18,011 nt of DNA, taken from Chloroflexia bacterium (lineage in GTDB: Bacteria > Chloroflexota > Chloroflexia > Thermobaculales > Thermobaculaceae). Numbering within the stretch: the stretch's first letter is position 1; each line of letters opens with the position of its first letter. The position numbers and the translations under genes were made by a program. The stretch is taken from positions 1 through 18,011 of the forward strand of contig JACDAU010000207.1 in the NCBI GenBank assembly GCA_013695265.1. Reading direction: 5' to 3'. Below, one piece after another: positions 13,791-18,011 of this stretch. The notes under the pieces were generated by a model. That model did no database searches. It was not told where the DNA came from and saw only the letters and a program-made list of their open reading frames with translations.

Positions 13791-15172
13791 CCCTCACTCT
13801 CCTGCTCCGGCCGGCGGGTTGTGTGCTCGCGCACCAGGCGGGCCGGGACACCCACGACCAGTCGGTTGGGGGGTACGTCGCGAGTGACCACCGAGCCGGC
13901 GCCGGTACGCCCGTTCGCACCTACCTCGACCGGCGCGCGGAGTATTGTGTCCACGCCGATGAACGCGCCATCCCCAATCGTGGTCGTGTTTTTCCGCACT
14001 CCGTCATAATTCGCCGTGATCGTACCCGCGCCGATATTCACTTCCTGCCCGATCACCGCGTCACCGAGATAGCTGACGTGACCGCTTGCCGATCCCGTCC
14101 CAATCACCGAGTTCTTCGTTTCCACGAAGTTACCGATATGCACCCCACGGCCAATGTGCGAGTCGGGGCGCAGGTGCGAGTATGGCCCAACGTCCGCCCC
14201 GTCCTCGATTCGAGACCGCTCAACCACCGACCATTGCACGGTACAATTGTCCCCCACCCAGCTATCGTCCAGACTCGCCGAAGGACCGATTGTACAACCA
14301 GCGCCGATTCGCGTCGCACCCGTCAGGTGGGTTCCGGGCAGCAGCGTGGTGTCGACCCCGACCTCCACCCCTGCGTGAACGTAGGTGGTGTCTGGGTCGG
14401 AAAGCGTCACACCGGAAAGCATGAGATCGTGCAGCAACCGGCGACGAGCGACCCGCTCGGCCTGCGCGAGCTGCACTCTGGTGTTGATCCCCATCGCCTC
14501 CGTGGAATCCTCGAGTTCTACCGCGCTCACCGGCCAGCGGTCGTTCGTCTCACCCTCCGAGACGGCTTGCGCCGTAAGGTCGGTCAGGAGGTACTCGCCG
14601 ATGCTGGACCGCTGGAGGGTGTTCAGGCGGTTCCAGAGCCAATCTGCGCGGAACGCACAAACCCCGCTGTTTCGCTCCTGAATCTCGAGCTGTCCAGGTG
14701 TCGCCATCTTCTCCTCGACGATGCCGCACACTCTGCGCCCCGAGTCCCGAACGATTCGGCCTGGGTCGTGCGTGCGGCCCGTGAGCAGGGTGACGAGCGA
14801 CGCCTCTCTTCTGTGCGCCTCCAGCAGCCGCTCCAGGGTGCCGGGCCGGATAAGAGGACTATCGCCAAGCAACACCAGCACGGTCTCGACACGGCCCTCC
14901 AGTTGCGGCCGCGCCAACCGCACCGCGTCGCCCGTGCCCTGGGGTGGGTCCTGCAACGCGTACGCAACCGCTTCCCCTACGTGCGCCCGCACTTGCTCGG
15001 CCCCATGCCCGATGACGACGACAGTATGTGCGGCGGCCAAAGGCATAGCAGCCCGGAGCACGTGATCAATCATCGGCAGCCCAGCGATGGTATGCAAGAC
15101 CTTGTGAACGGAGCTTTTCATTCGCGTGCCCTGGCCAGCAGCCAGCACCACCACGCCCAGCGAATCTTGCAA
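13787..15172 (-). CDS. glmU: Bifunctional UDP-GlcNAc pyrophosphorylase / GlcN-1-P acetyltransferase
   Basis: GlmU acetylates glucosamine 1-phosphate and then couples it to UTP, giving UDP-GlcNAc for peptidoglycan and other glycans. The N-terminal uridyltransferase has VVVLAAGQGTRMKSSVHKVLH, LLGDSPLIRP and QDPPQGTGDAV. The C-terminal half is a left-handed beta-helix of hexapeptide repeats with NFVETKNSVIGTGSASGHVSYLGDAVIG and the end block GAGTITANYDGVRKNTTTIGDGAFIG. TTG 15172 is taken as the start because AGGGGAG (15184-15178) sits 5 nt upstream. A GTG at 15187 would add five residues but has no Shine-Dalgarno. The product is about 461 residues, near the E. coli length of 456. Confidence 0.95.
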   Translation of the reverse strand: MQDSLGVVVLAAGQGTRMKSSVHKVLHTIAGLPMIDHVLRAAMPLAAAHTVVVIGHGAEQVRAHVGEAVAYALQDPPQGTGDAVRLARPQLEGRVETVLVLLGDSPLIRPGTLERLLEAHRREASLVTLLTGRTHDPGRIVRDSGRRVCGIVEEKMATPGQLEIQERNSGVCAFRADWLWNRLNTLQRSSIGEYLLTDLTAQAVSEGETNDRWPVSAVELEDSTEAMGINTRVQLAQAERVARRRLLHDLMLSGVTLSDPDTTYVHAGVEVGVDTTLLPGTHLTGATRIGAGCTIGPSASLDDSWVGDNCTVQWSVVERSRIEDGADVGPYSHLRPDSHIGRGVHIGNFVETKNSVIGTGSASGHVSYLGDAVIGQEVNIGAGTITANYDGVRKNTTTIGDGAFIGVDTILRAPVEVGANGRTGAGSVVTRDVPPNRLVVGVPARLVREHTTRRPEQESEG

Positions 15173-15216
15173 GGAAGCTCCCCTCACGCGCTACAGGTGC
15201 TCACGTCGACGAGTTC

Positions 15217-15245
15217 ATGGTACGGAGCAGCAGGTAGGGTGTCAA
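15217..15245 (-). promoter_or_regulatory. Sigma-70-type promoter of the glmU-prs-GNAT operon
   Basis: On the minus strand a consensus -35 TTGACA (15245-15240) is followed after exactly 17 bp by TACCAT (15222-15217), 4/6 of the -10 consensus. The predicted start near 15210 lies about 38 nt before the TTG start of glmU and includes its Shine-Dalgarno. The rest of the 15188-15453 gap shows no RNA gene or reading frame I can support. Confidence 0.6.
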
Positions 15246-15453
15246 CTGAAATGCAGCTCAGACGAATTGGACAGTATGGTGGGACACTCGGAGGCCGATC
15301 TCTGAACAACTGCAGCATCGCCAATTGCAATGACTGCGGATCGGAAAGCACGGGTTAACCAGAAGTTGGGACCGACAGGGCGCTCGTTACGAAGTACGCC
15401 GACATCGGTGGTTTTCGTGCGGGCAGCGGGTCGGAGCTTTAATGCAGGAATCT

Positions 15454-16560
15454 CTAGTCGTCGAGCACGCCGACCGGGAGGCCAAGCGGCAGGGCGGATG
15501 GGAGTTCGTAGGTCGACGTAATCTCGATGTGTCTGCCTTCGCTTGAGGCGTCGTGGAACGCGTGCATCAGGTCCAGGACGTGATACGCGAGGTCGCCGCT
15601 CGCGCGATGTGGCCGGCCAGAGCGCAGCGCGTGACACATGTCGGCGACACCAACTCCCCGGCTGCCGCCAGTATAGTGGTGTTCTATGGGCAGTTCCATC
15701 CAGTCCCGCTCGTTCGCGCGCCGCAGGAGCACGGGGCCACCGAAACCATTCGGATCGGGAACGCCGAGCGTCCCTTCGGTGCCGTAGATCTCGATGCGAG
15801 GCAGGCGGGACGCCCAGACATCAAAGGAGGTAATGATGGTGCCGACCGCGCCATTCTCGAAGTCCATCACGCCAGCGATGTGCGTCGGCGTGTTCACCGG
15901 AATCTTCTCGCCATACTTGGCCTCGTTCGTGATCGTCCGCTCCGGGAACGTGATACGGGCCGATCCGGTCACGCGGCGCACCGACCCGATGAGCGTCGCG
16001 AGCGCCGTCAGGTAGTACGGTCCCATATCGAACATCGGCCCTGCGCCAGGCTGGTAAAAGAAGTAGGGATCGGGATGCCAGCCTTCTGGACCGTGCCCCA
16101 TCATAAAGGCCGTCGCGCCGATCGGCTCGCCGATCAATCCGTCGTCAAGCGCTTTGCGGCAGGTCTGCAGCCCACCGCCGAGAAACGTGTCCGGCGCACA
16201 TCCTACCAACAAGCCCCGCTCCTTTGCGGTCGCGAGCAGACGTTGCGCATCCTCTCGCTCCGTGGCGAGTGGCTTCTCGCTGTAGACGTGCTTCCCCGCC
16301 TCAAGCGCAGCCAGTCCGACCTGCGCGTGTACCGCAGGGATGGTAAGGTTGATGACAAGTTCCACCTCCGGATCCGCGAGTAACTCGTCCGGAGTACATG
16401 CCTTCGCGACGTTGTACTCGGCGGCCTTCTGCTGGGCGCGCTCAACCACGATATCCGCGATGGATATGATGTCGAGCGCCTCGAACGTTTTGCCGTTCTC
16501 CAGGTACGCGCCGCTGATGGTTCCCGCGCCAATGATGCCGATCTTCACGCTGTTTGCCAT
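15454..16560 (-). CDS. Gfo/Idh/MocA family oxidoreductase
   Basis: A 368-residue NAD(P)-dependent dehydrogenase of the glucose-fructose oxidoreductase / inositol dehydrogenase family. The Rossmann motif is VKIGIIGAGTISGAY (residues 5-19), with the acidic ISIAD strand end. The NAD(P)-binding EKP motif is in GKHVYSEKPLATE. The C-terminal substrate domain has HGPEGWHPDPYFFYQPGAGPMFDMGPYYLTAL, including the conserved Asp and nearby residues of the catalytic region. The family oxidises or epimerises sugars and cyclitols; the substrate is not readable. The ATG at 16560 is preferred over an open frame reaching 16851, because the extra 97 residues are low-complexity Ser/Pro/Arg and overlap the neighbouring methyltransferase gene. 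It lies 73 bp downstream of that gene. Confidence 0.93.
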   Translation of the reverse strand: MANSVKIGIIGAGTISGAYLENGKTFEALDIISIADIVVERAQQKAAEYNVAKACTPDELLADPEVELVINLTIPAVHAQVGLAALEAGKHVYSEKPLATEREDAQRLLATAKERGLLVGCAPDTFLGGGLQTCRKALDDGLIGEPIGATAFMMGHGPEGWHPDPYFFYQPGAGPMFDMGPYYLTALATLIGSVRRVTGSARITFPERTITNEAKYGEKIPVNTPTHIAGVMDFENGAVGTIITSFDVWASRLPRIEIYGTEGTLGVPDPNGFGGPVLLRRANERDWMELPIEHHYTGGSRGVGVADMCHALRSGRPHRASGDLAYHVLDLMHAFHDASSEGRHIEITSTYELPSALPLGLPVGVLDD

Positions 16561-16633
16561 GCGCCGATGGTAACAGAAGCCGCCGGGGGATAGCAACAAA
16601 AGCGATGGCCAGCCAGGCAAGACGACGGCTTGC

Positions 16634-17707
16634 TCACCCTTCGTTCCTGCGGGCGGCGTATATCTGGGCGCGCTTGCCGAGGACGCCGACGGGGAAGCGG
16701 CTTGTAATAGTCCAGGCTGGCTGGACGAGCTCCCGCTGCATGAGCTCCGTCTCCGAGGTGATGACCACCAGCCGGCCACCCGGTGTGAGCAGCCGATGTG
16801 CCTCGGCGAGGAACCGAGGATACAGCCGGCGATTCTCCTCGTGGCTGCCAAGTTGCTCTCCGAACGGCGGGTTCGTGGCGATGGCGCTGACGGAGGCGTC
16901 GCCCAAAGGAATATGTGTCGCGTCCCAGCCGTGAAGTTCGAGCGGCTTGTGCCGAGGACCGATGTTCTCGCGGGCCGCAGTCAGCGCCTGCGGAGAACTG
17001 TCGCTGCCGATGAGTAGCCGATGCCGGCCCGCCGCGGCTCGCTCCAGGAGAATCGTTCCCGCGCCACAAAACGGGTCGAGAAAGAGATCTTCATCTTCGG
17101 GATCGGTCAGGTAGACGAGCGCCGCCGCCACCGCTGGCCGCAGGGACGCGGGGATGTTGGCGTCCTTCGCGCGATGGCGTTGCGTTCGCGTCGTCAGCCG
17201 TATCCCTACCAGCGCTTCCGTGTTGATTAGCGTGACCCAGACCTCGACCTGTGCGTCGTCCTCAACGAGGCGCCAGTTCTTGCCCAGTCGCGCTTGCAGC
17301 CCGGCGGCAATCGCCCGAGACGCTTCAGAACGCTGGTAGCCGCGCTCCCCCTGCGCCCGCGCCAACACACGGAACGTGCTAAGCCGCCTGCCAGCTCTCC
17401 CGCCCGTGAACTGTGCGTGGAGCCGCAGTCCTGCATCCCAGTCGGGCGCTCGATGGATCAACTCGGCTAGCTGCTCCAGACCCTTGCGGCTCAGCGCCAA
17501 CTCCTGCGTGTGCGCGACCAGAGCGTACAAGTCTTCCGAGAGCCGGGAGTACAGCAGCGCATCGGGGTCGTCGCTTTCCACGAGCAGCAAGCTGTTGCGT
17601 CCGCCAACCAGGCGCGCGCCCTCGTTCGTCGCATCAGGGTCGAGCGAGCGCACCTCCCGCCAGAGGATACGGTCAAGGCCGGGTGCTGTGTGTAGCATCA
17701 ACCGCAT
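16634..17707 (-). CDS. THUMP-domain RNA guanine-N2 methyltransferase-like protein
   Basis: A 357-residue protein of the Trm14/TrmN/RlmL-like (UPF0020) family, which makes m2G in tRNA or rRNA. The N-terminal part (about residues 1-175) has the ferredoxin-like and THUMP architecture. The catalytic Rossmann domain follows with motif I DPFCGAGTILLE (211-222) and motif IV TNPPFG (278-283), the NPPY/F signature of N-methyltransfer to an exocyclic amine. It also has the preceding block KDANIPASLRPAVAAALVYL. The ATG at 17707 is chosen because GAGGAAAGGA sits 8 nt upstream; an ATG at 17749 would add 14 residues lacking conservation. The RNA target is undetermined. It is probably transcribed with the Gfo/Idh gene. 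Confidence 0.9.
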   Translation of the reverse strand: MRLMLHTAPGLDRILWREVRSLDPDATNEGARLVGGRNSLLLVESDDPDALLYSRLSEDLYALVAHTQELALSRKGLEQLAELIHRAPDWDAGLRLHAQFTGGRAGRRLSTFRVLARAQGERGYQRSEASRAIAAGLQARLGKNWRLVEDDAQVEVWVTLINTEALVGIRLTTRTQRHRAKDANIPASLRPAVAAALVYLTDPEDEDLFLDPFCGAGTILLERAAAGRHRLLIGSDSSPQALTAARENIGPRHKPLELHGWDATHIPLGDASVSAIATNPPFGEQLGSHEENRRLYPRFLAEAHRLLTPGGRLVVITSETELMQRELVQPAWTITSRFPVGVLGKRAQIYAARRNEG

Positions 17708-17856
17708 TTCGGGAATCCTTTCCTCAGACGATGGGGGTTCGGTGTTCACTCTACCGGACTCGCCGCAAGCAGGCGAGCAGCCAGCCCAGACATCGAATCA
17801 CAGATCGAGGTTGGAACAAACCGCATGTCTCACGTATCTCGATGGATAGCTCGCCT

Positions 17857-17894
17857 GTCCCGCCGGCCTTGCGGGAGCACAAGGCTAGCGGGAC
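17857..17894 (-). terminator. Long hairpin directly after the fabG-like stop
   Basis: GTCCCGC (17857-17863) pairs with GCGGGAC (17888-17894), and inside it GCCTTG (17866-17871) pairs with CAAGGC (17880-17885). The stems are separated by a 2-by-2 internal loop and closed by an 8-nt loop. It abuts the TAG at 17895 on the minus strand. No T-tract follows, so it is either a factor-dependent or weak terminator, or an RNA-stabilising or dispersed repeat element. Confidence 0.5.
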
Positions 17895-18011
17895 CTAAGC
17901 CATTACCATCCCGCCATCGACGTTCAGTGTCTGCCCTGTGATATACGCGGCTGCGTCGCTCACTAAGAACGCCACGGCGCCGGCGACGTCCTCGGGCTCA
18001 CCGTACCGGCC
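17895..18011 (-). CDS. Short-chain dehydrogenase/reductase, FabG-like (partial, C-terminus only)
   Basis: The last 38 residues of an SDR protein, running off the window edge. They read GRYGEPEDVAGAVAFLVSD, then AAAYITGQTLNVDGGMVMA, the standard C-terminus of 3-oxoacyl-ACP reductase FabG and related classical SDRs (GxPEDVAxxVxFLxSDxAxYITGQxLxVDGG). FabG reduces beta-ketoacyl-ACP with NADPH in fatty acid synthesis, but SDRs with this ending also act on sugars and other alcohols, so the substrate cannot be given. The catalytic Tyr/Lys and the Rossmann motif lie outside the window. Only the stop codon and C-terminal block are seen. Confidence 0.88.
   Translation of the reverse strand, partial: GRYGEPEDVAGAVAFLVSDAAAYITGQTLNVDGGMVMA

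Noticed and set aside
13823..15358. 511-codon plus-strand open frame antisense to glmU
   Set aside because: It is a GC-driven shadow of glmU, with no recognisable domains and Arg/His/Pro-rich composition.
16561..16851. 97-residue N-terminal extension of the Gfo/Idh protein
   Set aside because: The extension is Ser/Pro/Arg-rich, unlike the family, and overlaps the conserved C-terminus of the RNA methyltransferase gene in another frame. The Rossmann fold begins right after ATG 16560.
1..18011. CRISPR arrays, insertion sequences, phage genes, tRNA and rRNA genes
   Set aside because: I looked for direct repeat arrays, transposase motifs, terminal repeats and RNA gene signatures on both strands and saw none.

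Overview
The window is GC-rich bacterial chromosome carrying mostly single-copy core metabolism, with many GTG and TTG starts. I see no insertion sequence, phage gene, CRISPR array, tRNA or rRNA. I cannot fix the phylum. The mix of a long three-domain IspG, ThyX as thymidylate synthase, a DUF2203 protein, a Gfo/Idh dehydrogenase and a probable leaderless recF promoter would fit a non-proteobacterial, Terrabacteria-like lineage such as Chloroflexota or Armatimonadota. That is inference only.

Region 1 (1-3091, plus strand) holds the C-terminal part of a MOFRL-type glycerate 2-kinase, a two-CBS-domain protein overlapping it by 4 bp, a small VOC/glyoxalase-fold protein, and a YihY/BrkB-type membrane protein preceded by a leader rich in inverted repeats. 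Region 2 (3135-4545) has thyX on the minus strand, divergent from a DUF2203 gene. A LacI-type operator-like palindrome lies just upstream of the DUF2203 gene. Region 3 (4569-8334, minus strand) holds ispG, a small predicted membrane protein, and then recF with its own extended -10 promoter.

Region 4 (8450-12323, plus strand) is the most distinctive part. A tight operon encodes a SAM methyltransferase, an FAD-dependent oxidoreductase, a SRPBCC (polyketide cyclase-like) protein and a FabF-like ketosynthase. The enzyme set looks like a compact polyketide or fatty-acid-derived pathway with no carrier protein, chain-length factor or acyltransferase in view. It starts divergently from ispG and runs tail-to-tail into the next operon.

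Region 5 (12286-15187, minus strand) is glmU-prs-GNAT, with 4-bp overlaps and a good sigma-70-type promoter: UDP-GlcNAc synthesis, PRPP synthesis and an unassigned acetyltransferase. Region 6 (15454-18011, minus strand) holds a Gfo/Idh/MocA dehydrogenase, a THUMP-type RNA methyltransferase, and the C-terminus of a FabG-like short-chain reductase followed immediately by a long hairpin. No intergenic stretch exceeds 300 bases.
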